Assembly: GCF_035510375.1 (NCBI RefSeq)
Contig: NZ_DATKHG010000012.1
DNA length: 64,000 bases
Direction: 5' to 3' (one strand)
From: Paenibacillus_I sp035510375
GTDB taxonomy: Bacteria > Bacillota > Bacilli > Paenibacillales > Paenibacillaceae
Part shown: positions 7,592-15,995 of the stretch, piece after piece
Position numbering within the stretch: position 1 is the first letter of the stretch
Layout: the number at the start of each line of letters is the position of its first letter
Translations under genes and position numbers: made by a program
Notes under the pieces: generated by a model
What the model saw: the letters and a program-made list of their open reading frames with translations, nothing else
Told to the model about the DNA's origin: nothing
Databases searched by the model: none

Positions 7592-10006
7592 ATGAGAAAA
7601 AAGCTGGTTCTGATAGGCAACGGCATGGCAGGCGTAAATGGTATCGAACAGCTGCTGCGGTTGGCGCCCGACCGTTATGATATTACGATATTCGGAAGCG
7701 AGCCCCATCCGAACTACAACCGGATTCTGTTGTCTTCCGTTCTTGCCGGCAATGCGAATATGGACGACATCGTCCTTCATTCCTGGGAATGGTACGCCGC
7801 TCACGGCATTACGCTGCATGCGGGGCATACGGTGACGGCTATCGACACAAAGCGCAAGTATGTGGAAACGGACAGCGGACTTCGGGCCGATTACGACGAG
7901 TTGGTCATCGCCACCGGTTCGCGCCCTTTCATGCTGCCGCTTCCCGGCGCCGACAAGGAAGGGGTCATCGCCTTTCGGGACATGAAGGATTGCAAAACGA
8001 TGATAGAAACCGCCCGAACGCACAGGAAAGCGGTCGTCATCGGCGGAGGCCTGCTCGGGCTGGAAGCGGCGAGAGGCCTGCTGAATCTGAACATGGAAGT
8101 GACGGTCGTTCATATCCACAAGCATCTGATGGACCGCCAGCTTGACGCACCCGCCGCGCTCATGCTGCAAAGGGAGCTTAGGCAGCAGGGCATGAAGTTC
8201 TTGCTCGAGAAGAACACGGAGAAAATTACAGGCAAAAAAAGGGTCGCCGGCGTGCGGTTTACGGACGGCACGGAGATGGCCGCCGATCTTGTCGTCATGG
8301 CGGTCGGCATCAAGCCCAATATCGAGCTCGCCGCGAAAAGCGGAGTCGACGTCAATCGAGGTATCCTTGTTAACGATTATTTGGAAACGAACAAGCCGGG
8401 GGTATACGCGGTTGGCGAGTGCGCCGAGCACCGCGGCATCGCCTACGGACTTGTCGCTCCGCTGTACGAGCAGGGCGCCGTGCTGGCCAAACGGCTGGCC
8501 GGGGTGAAAACCGACGGGTACCATGGCTCCGTCGTGTCGACCAAGCTGAAGGTTTCCGGCGTTGAGGTGTTCTCGGCGGGCGAATTCCTGGATGCGGACG
8601 ACACCCGCGCGGTGCGCATGCAGGACGAGTTCGGCGGCGTTTACAAGAAAGCCGTCATTCGGGACGGCCGGCTCGTCGGCGCCGTCCTGTTCGGCGATAC
8701 GACCGACGGCACGCGTTTGTTCTCGATGATTCGCAGCGGGGAAAATGTAGCCGGACGCGAAAAGGAAATTTTGCTCGGTTCGGGAGCGCCGGCGGCCGCA
8801 TCGGGAGCGGATAAGGCCGCAGCCTTGGGTGAAAACGAGATTGTTTGCGCCTGCAACGGCGTGACGAAAGGCACAATCATGCGGGCGATCCATGAAGAGA
8901 GCCTGCAGACGGTAGAGGATATCAAAACATGCACCAAAGCGTCCGGTTCCTGCGGGAGCTGCAAAACGACGGTCGGCTTCATACTGGAGTACGCGCAGCG
9001 GCACGGCGGGACCGGCGAACCGGCGGTCAAGGAAACGATCTGCGCCTGTACGGCGCTCGATCATGAAGAAGTGATTCAGGCCATCCGAACCGGACGCTTC
9101 CGGCATGCGTCCGAAGCGAGAGCCGCCCTCGGGTGGAAATCCGAAGAGGGCTGCGCCGCCTGCGAGCCGGCTCTGCACTATTATGTGGGCGTTCACGGAC
9201 ACGGCAGCCCGGCCGAAGGACAAGCAACCGCCCCGCTTCGGCAGGCTTTTTCGGCCGCCGCGCAACCGGGCGGCCCGGATGGCGACGGCGGCGCTTGCTC
9301 GCTTGTGCCCCGTATGCCCGGCGGCGTGACGAATGCCCCGCAGCTGCGGCGGATCGCGGATGTCGTGGAGAAATACGGCATTCCGCTCGTGAAGCTGATG
9401 AATGGCGCGGAGCTTGAGCTGTTCGGCATTTCCGCTTCAGCGATTTCGTCCGTCAGGGAGGAGCTCGGCATGCCGGCTGAAGCGCCGCTAACCGGTGCGG
9501 CGGTTCGTTCGATCGCTACCTGCGGAGGTTTGCGCTACGAACAGGACGCCATGCAGGACTCCATCGCCGTGGGGATCGCCCTGGATGCCAGGCTGGCCCA
9601 GCTGCCGATGCCGCAGGAGACAACGGTCGGCGTCTCCGCGAGCCCGCGCCACCGCGCAGGCTCGCTGACCAAGGATATCGGCATCGCCGGCACCCCCGGC
9701 GGCTGGGAATTGTACGCAGGGGGCGGCGGAGAGCGCAAGCCGCAAGCGGGACAATTGGTTTGCACGGCGGAAACCGATGAGCAGCTTCTTGCTTATACGC
9801 TGGCCTTCGTCCAGCATTACAGGGAAACGGCGCGCTATGCGGAGCGCGTCTCGCAATGGATCGAGCGGCTCGGCCTTGTGCGTATCAGGGAGACGATATT
9901 CAATCCGCTTGCCGCCTCTTTATTGGCCGAGCGCCTGGAAAAGGCGGCGGCCGCAAGGGTCGGAAAGCAAGCAGATCAGCAGCCCGAGGCTGCGGGAACC
10001 AGGTGA
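7592..10006 (+). CDS. nasB: Assimilatory nitrate reductase electron-transfer subunit
   Basis: An 804-aa NirB-like flavoprotein passing electrons from NAD(P)H to the nitrate reductase NasC. Order: FAD/NAD-binding domain (LVLIGNGMAGVNG near the N terminus, second Rossmann AVVIGGGLLGLEAARGL near 150, GVYAVGECAEH near 270), rubredoxin-reductase-like C-terminal part, two BFD-type [2Fe-2S] modules (CACNGVTKG...CGSCK and CACTALDHEE...CAACEP), then a nitrite/sulfite-reductase-like half. The sirohaem/4Fe-4S cysteines of true NirB are absent (ATCGGLRYEQDAMQDS and ASPRHRAGS), consistent with NasB rather than a nitrite reductase. ATG 7592 has GAGGAG at 8 nt; GTG 7583 is possible. Coupled to nasC. Confidence 0.88.
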   Translation: MRKKLVLIGNGMAGVNGIEQLLRLAPDRYDITIFGSEPHPNYNRILLSSVLAGNANMDDIVLHSWEWYAAHGITLHAGHTVTAIDTKRKYVETDSGLRADYDELVIATGSRPFMLPLPGADKEGVIAFRDMKDCKTMIETARTHRKAVVIGGGLLGLEAARGLLNLNMEVTVVHIHKHLMDRQLDAPAALMLQRELRQQGMKFLLEKNTEKITGKKRVAGVRFTDGTEMAADLVVMAVGIKPNIELAAKSGVDVNRGILVNDYLETNKPGVYAVGECAEHRGIAYGLVAPLYEQGAVLAKRLAGVKTDGYHGSVVSTKLKVSGVEVFSAGEFLDADDTRAVRMQDEFGGVYKKAVIRDGRLVGAVLFGDTTDGTRLFSMIRSGENVAGREKEILLGSGAPAAASGADKAAALGENEIVCACNGVTKGTIMRAIHEESLQTVEDIKTCTKASGSCGSCKTTVGFILEYAQRHGGTGEPAVKETICACTALDHEEVIQAIRTGRFRHASEARAALGWKSEEGCAACEPALHYYVGVHGHGSPAEGQATAPLRQAFSAAAQPGGPDGDGGACSLVPRMPGGVTNAPQLRRIADVVEKYGIPLVKLMNGAELELFGISASAISSVREELGMPAEAPLTGAAVRSIATCGGLRYEQDAMQDSIAVGIALDARLAQLPMPQETTVGVSASPRHRAGSLTKDIGIAGTPGGWELYAGGGGERKPQAGQLVCTAETDEQLLAYTLAFVQHYRETARYAERVSQWIERLGLVRIRETIFNPLAASLLAERLEKAAAARVGKQADQQPEAAGTR

Positions 10007-10011
10007 GCGCG

Positions 10012-12189
10012 ATGCGAGTACAGGAGAACAACGCAAGGAACGAAGCCCGCACTATGCCGGCGCCTCAGACCCACGAGCTTGAGCAGGCGCCGCCGGACCG
10101 GGTAATGGCTGCAATGGATACGCAGTGCCCGTTCTGCAGCGTGCAGTGCAAGATGATTGTGGAGGAGCGGTCGACAGACGGCTCGCCTGCCTATACGGTC
10201 ACCCCCAAGCCCAATAAGGCGTCCGAAGGCCGGCTTTGCATCAAAGGGATGAACGCGTATCAGCATGCGCTCAGCGGCGAACGGATACTTTTTCCGATGG
10301 CGAAGGTGGATAGCGATTTCGTGCGCGTCAGCTGGGAGGAAGCCCATCGGCTGATCGAATCGAAGTTCGCGGCCATCCGGCGCAATTACGGGAATGATGC
10401 GATCGGCGTCTACGGCGGCGGCTCGTTGACCAATGAATCCGCCTATTTGCTTGGCAAATTCGCCAGGGTGGCGCTGCGCACCCGTTATATCGACTACAAT
10501 GGGCGGTTCTGCATGTCGGCCGCAGCGTCGGCGGGCAACAAGGCGTTCGGCCTCGACCGGGGCTTGACCAACCCGCTGTCCGATATTGCGCTGGCGCGCT
10601 GCATCATTCTGGCGGGCACGAACATTGCCGAATGCCAGCCGACTCTTATGCCGTACTTCACGCAGGCCAAGGAGAACGGCGCGTTCATCATCGCCATCGA
10701 TCCGAGGCGGACGGGAACGACGGAACTCGCGGACCTGCATCTGAACGTAAAGCCGGGGATGGATGCGGCCTTGGCGAACGGTTTGCTTAAAGTCATCGTG
10801 GAGCAGGGCTATACGGACCAGGCTTTTATCGACGGGCGCACGAAAGGGTTCAAGCAGCTGAAAGAGCATTTGGCGTCCATGGATCTCGACCATATCGCCG
10901 ACATTACGGGCGTCCCGGCGGGCCGGATCCGGCAGGCGGCCGAAGCTTTCGGCAAGGCGTCCGCCGGCATGGTGTTTACCGCGCGGGGCGTGGAGCAGCA
11001 GACGGATGGCTATCTGGCTGTGCGCAATTTTCTCAACCTCGCTCTCGTTACCGGAAAAATCGGCCGGGAAGGCTGCGGCTACGGCGCGATCACCGGCCAA
11101 GGCAACGGACAAGGGGGCAGGGAGCACGGCCAGAAGGCCGACCAGCTGCCGGGTTACCGGTCCATTGAGAATGAGGCCGACCGCGCCTACATTGCCGGGG
11201 TGTGGGGAATCGACGCCGGCGACCTGCCGGGCAAAGGGGTGTCGGCGTATGAAATGATGGAAAAGGTGCACGGCGAAGAAATACGGGCGCTGTTCGTCAT
11301 GGGCTCCAATCCGGTCGTGTCCAATCCGAATGCCGATTTTGTGGAAGCGGGGCTGCGCAAGCTGGACTTCCTTGTCGTGACCGACATGTTTCTATCCGAG
11401 ACGGCGCGGATGGCGGATTTGATTTTGCCGACGACCTCCTATCTGGAGAACGAGGGCACATTGACCAACCTGGAGGGCCGTGTTCTGCTGCGGGAGGCGG
11501 GCCGGCAGGCTCCGGGAGAAGCGAAGCATGACTGGCAAATCCTGAGCGAAATCGCGGCATGGCTTGGAAAAGCGTCCTTCTTCCCTTACACGGCCGCTGA
11601 GCAGGTGTTCGAGGAGCTTCGCATCGCAAGCCGCGGCGGAATCGCCGATTATTACGGGATTACCTACGAACGGCTGCGCCGGGAAGAAGGGGTTTATTGG
11701 CCTTGTCCCGCCCCCGGGCACCCCGGCGAGAGACGGATGTTCGAGCAATCGTTCGCCCATCCGGACGGCAAGGCGGAGCTGATCGCGGTGAACCACCATT
11801 TTCCCAAGGAGCAAGTCAGTGAGTACTATCCGCTGCACCTGACGACTGGCCGCGTATTGACGCATTACTTGACGGGCGTTCAGACGAGGCGCAGCCACAC
11901 GCTGGCCGCTCGCCAGTTCGAGTCGTATCTCGAGATTCACCCCGCCACGGCGAAAAAGCACCGGATCGAGGATGCCGCCTTGATCCGCCTCGAGTCGAGA
12001 CGGGGGAGCATCGTCGTGCGCAGCAAGCTGACGTCCGACATCAGGGAGGATACGGTGTTTGTGCCGATGCATTGGGGCGGCATCCAGAACGTAAACAAAG
12101 TCACGAATGAAGCGCTTGATCCGACCTGCAAGATGCCGGGCTTCAAGGTATGCGCCGTCCAGGTGAAGCCGCTGCTCGAATACGATTAA
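10012..12189 (+). CDS. nasC: Assimilatory nitrate reductase, catalytic subunit
   Basis: A 725-aa molybdopterin oxidoreductase reducing nitrate to nitrite in the cytoplasm. The N-terminal [4Fe-4S] motif is CPFCSVQC (about 40-47) with the fourth Cys in RLCIKGMN (about 75). The molybdopterin core includes YGGGSLTNES, GTNIAECQP and FVMGSNPVVSNPNA, and the C-terminal dinucleotide-binding domain contains LTTGRVLTHYLTG. Length is close to B. subtilis NasC (about 710), and there is no fused C-terminal BFD domain; NasB supplies that function. AGGTGAG overlapping the nasB stop is the ribosome site. Nitrite reductase genes (nasDE) are not in this window. Confidence 0.92.
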   Translation: MRVQENNARNEARTMPAPQTHELEQAPPDRVMAAMDTQCPFCSVQCKMIVEERSTDGSPAYTVTPKPNKASEGRLCIKGMNAYQHALSGERILFPMAKVDSDFVRVSWEEAHRLIESKFAAIRRNYGNDAIGVYGGGSLTNESAYLLGKFARVALRTRYIDYNGRFCMSAAASAGNKAFGLDRGLTNPLSDIALARCIILAGTNIAECQPTLMPYFTQAKENGAFIIAIDPRRTGTTELADLHLNVKPGMDAALANGLLKVIVEQGYTDQAFIDGRTKGFKQLKEHLASMDLDHIADITGVPAGRIRQAAEAFGKASAGMVFTARGVEQQTDGYLAVRNFLNLALVTGKIGREGCGYGAITGQGNGQGGREHGQKADQLPGYRSIENEADRAYIAGVWGIDAGDLPGKGVSAYEMMEKVHGEEIRALFVMGSNPVVSNPNADFVEAGLRKLDFLVVTDMFLSETARMADLILPTTSYLENEGTLTNLEGRVLLREAGRQAPGEAKHDWQILSEIAAWLGKASFFPYTAAEQVFEELRIASRGGIADYYGITYERLRREEGVYWPCPAPGHPGERRMFEQSFAHPDGKAELIAVNHHFPKEQVSEYYPLHLTTGRVLTHYLTGVQTRRSHTLAARQFESYLEIHPATAKKHRIEDAALIRLESRRGSIVVRSKLTSDIREDTVFVPMHWGGIQNVNKVTNEALDPTCKMPGFKVCAVQVKPLLEYD

Positions 12190-12205
12190 CGTTGCGAACG
12201 CCGCA

Positions 12206-12241
12206 AAAATGCAGCCGTCCCGGGTGGGGCGGCTGCATTTT
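12206..12241. terminator. Bidirectional terminator
   Basis: AAAATGCAGCCG (12206-12217) and its perfect complement (12230-12241) with a 12-nt loop, bordered by A and T runs. It serves nasC on the plus strand and the zinc-ribbon gene on the minus strand. Confidence 0.85.
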
Positions 12242-12255
12242 GTCGGTGCGAGTAC

Positions 12256-12375
12256 TTATTTCTTGGGCGTATCCTTCACCTTGCCGGTGCCTCCGCAGCG
12301 CGTGCATATGACTTGCATCACGACCGGCAGCGTGATTCGGATGCGCCCTGTTCCCCTGCAGTTTGGACACACCAC
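12256..12375 (-). CDS. 39-aa CxxCxGxG zinc-ribbon protein
   Basis: A 39-residue protein consisting of little more than two DnaJ-type zinc-binding motifs, CPNCRGTG (3-10) and CTRCGGTG (24-31), with a basic tail ending KDTPKK. Four cysteines would bind one zinc, as in the DnaJ central domain or the anti-TRAP protein. It starts with GTG (12375; a second GTG follows at 12372) after GGGGGGAT, 17 nt behind khtU, and ends just before a terminator, so it is the last gene of a khtT-khtU-zinc-ribbon operon. Its role is unknown; RNA or protein binding is the usual use of such minimal ribbons. Confidence 0.65.
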   Translation of the reverse strand: MVCPNCRGTGRIRITLPVVMQVICTRCGGTGKVKDTPKK

Positions 12376-12392
12376 GGCGATCCCCCCGTACG

Positions 12393-13619
12393 TCAGCTTT
12401 CGTTCAGTTTTTCCCGTATGACGGGTTTCTCCCGGTCCAGCTTCAACACGCGGTTGACCTGCCGGAAAATGCGCTTCGATTCCTTCGTAAGCAGCGGACC
12501 GAGTATCGCCAGAATAAGCACATATAAGGCTGCGAACGGCTGGATGATGGCCATCAGGCCGCCGGCCGTCCCGAGGTTCGCCAGTATGATCGAGAATTCG
12601 CCTCGGGAGACGATCGTCAGCCCGATGTTCGAGGATGCTTTCGGCGACAGTCCCGCGCTACGGCCGGCCAGCAGTCCGGCGATATAGTTGCCCAGCAGCG
12701 TGATCGCTACAGCGCCCAGCGCCAGCCATACGGCGCCGCCCAGCGTGAAGGGGTCGATCGTGAGGCCGAAGCTGAAAAAGAACAGAGCGCCGAAAAAATC
12801 CCGAAACGGCAGGATCAACTGCTCGATCCGCTTGAGGTGCTCCGTCTCCGCCAGCACGAGGCCGATGAGCAAGGCGCCGATCGCTTCCGCGACCTTAATC
12901 GTCTCCGAGAAGCCGGCGGTAAGGAACAGAAATCCGAAGATGACGAGCAGGAACAGCTCGTTCGAGCGGATATTGAGCGCCCGGTTGAGCAATGGCGCCG
13001 CCTTCCGTCCGATGACGAGAAAAGCGAGCATGAACCCGAGCGCGTACGATGCCGACAGCAGTACGCCCGTAAGCGACGACGATCCGCTGAGCACGAGGCC
13101 CGACAGGATGGAGATATATACCGCCAGGAACACGTCCTCGAACATGATGATGCCGAGGATCATTTCCGTTTCGGGATTGGCCGTCCTTTTCAGGTCGACC
13201 AGCACCTTGGCCACGATGGCGCTCGACGAAATCGTCGTAATCCCGGCCATGACAAGGGTTTCCTCCAACGGAAAGCCTATCGCCCACGGGTAGACGACGC
13301 CGAGCGTGAAGTTGATCGCAATATAGATCGTTCCACCGACCGCGATGGAGCGCCCGGATTTCACCAATCTGCCGACCGAGAACTCGAGGCCCAGGTAGAA
13401 CAGCAGAAACAGAACGCCGAGCCTGCCCAGAAATTCGATGAACGGGGCGCTTTCGATGAACCGGAAGTCGAAGATGCCGATTTTCGGCGCATGCGGACCT
13501 ACGGCCATTCCGATCAATATATAGAACGGAATGACGGAAAACCGGAGCTTGGCCGACAGCAGGCCGACCGCTGCGATCAGCAATACGGCCAGGCCGATCT
13601 CCAGGACGAGGTGATCCAT
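12393..13619 (-). CDS. khtU: K+/H+ antiporter, membrane subunit (CPA2)
   Basis: A 408-aa monovalent cation:proton antiporter-2 with about twelve to thirteen membrane spans, the same length as B. subtilis KhtU (YhaU). Conserved CPA2 stretches include FYILIGMAVGPHAPKIG, FLLFYLGLEFS, ITTISSSAIVAKVL and LTIVSRGEFSIILANLG. It exports K+ and protects against methylglyoxal and alkaline stress in B. subtilis. The ATG at 13619 is 8 nt after GGAGG, which lies within the end of khtT; GTG 13628 is less likely. KhtT directly upstream is its regulatory partner. Confidence 0.9.
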   Translation of the reverse strand: MDHLVLEIGLAVLLIAAVGLLSAKLRFSVIPFYILIGMAVGPHAPKIGIFDFRFIESAPFIEFLGRLGVLFLLFYLGLEFSVGRLVKSGRSIAVGGTIYIAINFTLGVVYPWAIGFPLEETLVMAGITTISSSAIVAKVLVDLKRTANPETEMILGIIMFEDVFLAVYISILSGLVLSGSSSLTGVLLSASYALGFMLAFLVIGRKAAPLLNRALNIRSNELFLLVIFGFLFLTAGFSETIKVAEAIGALLIGLVLAETEHLKRIEQLILPFRDFFGALFFFSFGLTIDPFTLGGAVWLALGAVAITLLGNYIAGLLAGRSAGLSPKASSNIGLTIVSRGEFSIILANLGTAGGLMAIIQPFAALYVLILAILGPLLTKESKRIFRQVNRVLKLDREKPVIREKLNES

Positions 13620-13620
13620 C

Positions 13621-14112
13621 TTATTCACCTCCGCTGAGGAGCAAACGTTTCAACTCCTTCATATTGGCGCGTTCACCGGCGACGACCAGCACGGTGTCGA
13701 TTTTGAACCGGTAGTCGGGTCCCGGATTGATGTACTTGGCCTCTCTCTCGACGGCCGCGATAATGGTCGTTTCCGTCCGCTTGCGGATTTCAAGCTGGCC
13801 GATCGTCTTGCCGATGCATTTGGCGTGCGACTCCACCTTGTACCATTCAATCGTCAGATCGTCCAATGCGATTTCGACGGTTTCCAGCGCTTTCGGCATA
13901 TAGGTCATGCCGCCGACAATGCCGGCGATATGCCTCGCCTCATCGTCGTCCAGCGTGACCATCGAAATGCTGTCGTCCGGATCCTCGTAGTCGAAATGGT
14001 ACAGTTCCCTGCGGCCATCGTCGTGGATGACCACGACAAGCTTGTCGCCGCCGCGCGTTTCGATCTGATATTTGCGGCCGATGCCCGGCAAATCAATTTC
14101 TCTTATATTCAT
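13621..14112 (-). CDS. khtT: K+/H+ antiporter regulatory subunit with TrkA-C domain
   Basis: A 163-aa cytosolic protein (B. subtilis KhtT is 165). The N-terminal part starts MNIREIDLPGIGRKYQIETR, and the C-terminal TrkA-C (RCK_C) domain contains GKTIGQLEIRKRTETTIIA, NPGPDYRFKIDTVLVVAGE and the end LKRLL. It gates KhtU in response to nucleotide or pH. ATG 14112 is preceded by GGAGG at a good distance; longer in-frame starts lack a site. No khtS gene lies upstream. The khtU start follows one base after the stop. Confidence 0.92.
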   Translation of the reverse strand: MNIREIDLPGIGRKYQIETRGGDKLVVVIHDDGRRELYHFDYEDPDDSISMVTLDDDEARHIAGIVGGMTYMPKALETVEIALDDLTIEWYKVESHAKCIGKTIGQLEIRKRTETTIIAAVEREAKYINPGPDYRFKIDTVLVVAGERANMKELKRLLLSGGE

Positions 14113-14198
14113 GCATGATTCCTCCCAATCGCTCCAAATAAGCATGCGAAAACAGACGGTCGAAACGCATTTCCAAGTTTCACCGAAAGGATGGGTGC

Positions 14199-14546
14199 TT
14201 ATGCTTGGCGGAGCCGGAAAAAGGAAGTATATTTAATAGGCATAAGGAATAAGCGTCTCAGACGTTTGGGGATGCAAGAGCGGAACGTGACGACGGGTTT
14301 GATCGATCCGCGGACTGTGTGCAGCAGAAGGGAAAACAGCAGGAGGGCAGCCGAAATCACGGCAGCGGCCTTGTGCTTGGAGACGGCGTCGTGCCTGACG
14401 GCGGTTATTTTGTGATAATCCGCTTTCTCCAGGAGGCGGGCGGAGGGGTCGCCGAGGGATGGATCCCGATCCACCGAGAAGAACGGAAAGCTGAGCACGA
14501 AGACGATCAAAAGGAGAACGGCTTTGGTCCATGACGCTTTTGTCAT
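14199..14546 (-). CDS. Small two-span membrane protein, unknown function
   Basis: A 115-aa protein with an N-terminal membrane segment (AVLLLIVFVLSFPFF, about 9-23), a 40-residue charged loop containing DRDPSLGDPSARLLEKADYHK, a second span (AAAVISAALLLFSLLLHTV, about 60-78) and a strongly basic C terminus (KRLRRLF...SFFRLRQA). AGGAGGT with ideal spacing precedes the ATG, so it is a real gene. No family is recognised. A minus-strand TTAGAC-N18-TATACT promoter lies upstream at about 14577-14606. It sits upstream of khtT but is separated by about 90 bp. Confidence 0.65.
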   Translation of the reverse strand: MTKASWTKAVLLLIVFVLSFPFFSVDRDPSLGDPSARLLEKADYHKITAVRHDAVSKHKAAAVISAALLLFSLLLHTVRGSIKPVVTFRSCIPKRLRRLFLMPIKYTSFFRLRQA

Positions 14547-14800
14547 CAGGTTACCTCCTCTGCGAATGTCCTTTATATAAGTATAGCTTATAATTAAGTC
14601 TAAGTCTAAGGCTTCCCCGGAATATGCGCAAGTTCCATCACGCCAACATGGAGTTGATTAAAAAGGAGCTGGCGGGTAAAGGGTAGTAACAAGAATACGA
14701 GGAGGCGGCTTTAGGACGACCTGCTCGGGGCACGGGTCGCCGTTGAAGATTAAATTTTTCGAGAAGTACTCTAAAACAATGACAGCAAAGGTGAACACAG

Positions 14801-15412
14801 ATGATCGCGGCAATCATACACGGCTTTGTTCTGAGATTCGGACTCATTTTGCCTTTGGGCGTGCAAAACTTCTACATTTTCTCGCAGGGAGCCGTCAGAA
14901 AAAAATATATCCACGTCGTGCCCGTTTCGCTTACCGCCTCGATTTGCGACACCTTCCTTATTCTGGCCGCGGTGTTGGGCGTTTCGGCGCTGGTTGCAAC
15001 CCTGGAATGGTTCAAGCTCGTCCTGATCGTCGGGGGCGGCATTTTTCTCATCTACATGGGCATCCAATCCTGGCGGGCGTCGACCCGGCAATCAAGCAAG
15101 GTTCAGGCGAACCACACGATCGGCAAAACCATCGCGTTCACCGTCATGATCTCCATCCTGAACCCGCATGCAATTCTGGATACGGTCGGCGTCATCGGCA
15201 CGAGCTCCATTCAATACACCGGCTGGGAAAAAGCTGCCTTCACCGTCTCCACCGTGACGGTATCCTGGATATGGTTTTTCGGTTTGGGGCTGGCGGGCAG
15301 GCTGCTCGGTTTAAGAGATAAGTCGGGCAAACTGATGGTCATCATGAACCGGATTTCCGCAATCGTCATGTGGCTGGCGGCGGTTTATTTGCTGAAAAGC
15401 TTGTTCGCATGA
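14801..15412 (+). CDS. LysE/ArgO-type amino acid exporter
   Basis: A 203-aa integral membrane protein with six predicted spans, the LysE superfamily size. The N terminus GLILPLGVQNFYIFSQGA is the conserved LysE motif (PLGPQN in most members), and ISILNPHAILDTVGVIG is the conserved fourth-segment motif. It exports basic amino acids or related solutes; the exact substrate cannot be told. AAAGGTGA precedes the ATG. It stands alone, with a largely featureless 250-bp interval upstream. Confidence 0.85.
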   Translation: MIAAIIHGFVLRFGLILPLGVQNFYIFSQGAVRKKYIHVVPVSLTASICDTFLILAAVLGVSALVATLEWFKLVLIVGGGIFLIYMGIQSWRASTRQSSKVQANHTIGKTIAFTVMISILNPHAILDTVGVIGTSSIQYTGWEKAAFTVSTVTVSWIWFFGLGLAGRLLGLRDKSGKLMVIMNRISAIVMWLAAVYLLKSLFA

Positions 15413-15573
15413 CGCGCCCGGTTCCCATTAACCGCCCGGCAGTTGAAGGAGAACGCGGACAAACGCCTGCACCCGACCGTATTGAATGATCCTGAATAAG
15501 GTTTTCGGCTATTGACCTTATCGTTGCCTCAACGTTTATGGTAATAGAATTATCTCTTAAGGAGCGAAAAACA

Positions 15574-15915
15574 ATGCCGAACCATGAAGAGATTTACCGC
15601 CAGCAAGCCGAGAAATACGAGCGGATGATTTCGAGACAACCGAATGTGGTGCCGTGGATTGAGGAGATCAGGCCGGTTCAAGGATTGGATGTCCTTGATC
15701 TGGGAGCGGGTACCGGGCGCATTTCCGTTCCGCTTGCCGATAAAGCCGGATCCCTGGTGTCGACCGACAAGTCCGAAGCGATGCTCAAGGTGCTGAAAAA
15801 AAGGCTGCTGGCCGGATTTTTCTTCGGGGAACAATTGGCCGACCAGGTTCGGAGCAGCAACAGCCCGACGCTCGCTGAATGCGCGGGTATCTGGTGGAAG
15901 CATCTGAACGATTAA
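15574..15915 (+). pseudogene. SAM methyltransferase with internal in-frame deletion
   Basis: The N-terminal half is a normal class I methyltransferase: MPNHEEIYRQQAEKYERM, then the SAM motif LDVLDLGAGTGRISVPLADKA and STDKSEAMLKVLKKRL. The frame then joins directly to what looks like the extreme C terminus of the same family (FFFGEQLADQVRSS...ECAGIWWKHLN). Only 113 residues remain where such enzymes have about 200 or more, so roughly 90-110 codons of the catalytic core are gone without loss of frame. AAGGAG at 9 nt supports the ATG at 15574. It may still be translated but cannot form a full fold. fosB nearby is damaged in the same way. Confidence 0.7.
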
Positions 15916-15926
15916 GGGGAGTGCAA

Positions 15927-15995
15927 ATGAGGCGCCGCTGGGAAGCAGCGATCGCTGCGCTTGAGAAGCATATTCAGGAGGCCATCGATGATTGA
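15927..15995 (+). CDS. 22-aa ORF coupled to the acetyltransferase
   Basis: ATG after AAGGGGAGTGCAA, encoding 22 charged residues beginning MRRRWEAAIAALEKHI, which could form an amphipathic helix. Its stop lies inside the next gene: the acetyltransferase ATG (15988) overlaps the last codons, an arrangement expected for translational coupling. It may be a leader or the tail of a lost gene. Coding status is unproven. Confidence 0.3.
   Translation: MRRRWEAAIAALEKHIQEAIDD

Noticed and set aside
12143..12370. A 75-codon minus-strand frame over the zinc-ribbon gene
   Set aside because: It runs through the terminator and lacks the CxxCxGxG motifs found in the adjacent frame.
14624..14686. A 20-codon ORF (MRKFHHANMELIKKELAGKG)
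   Set aside because: It looks like a C-terminal gene tail, but there is no ribosome site and no match that can be defended.
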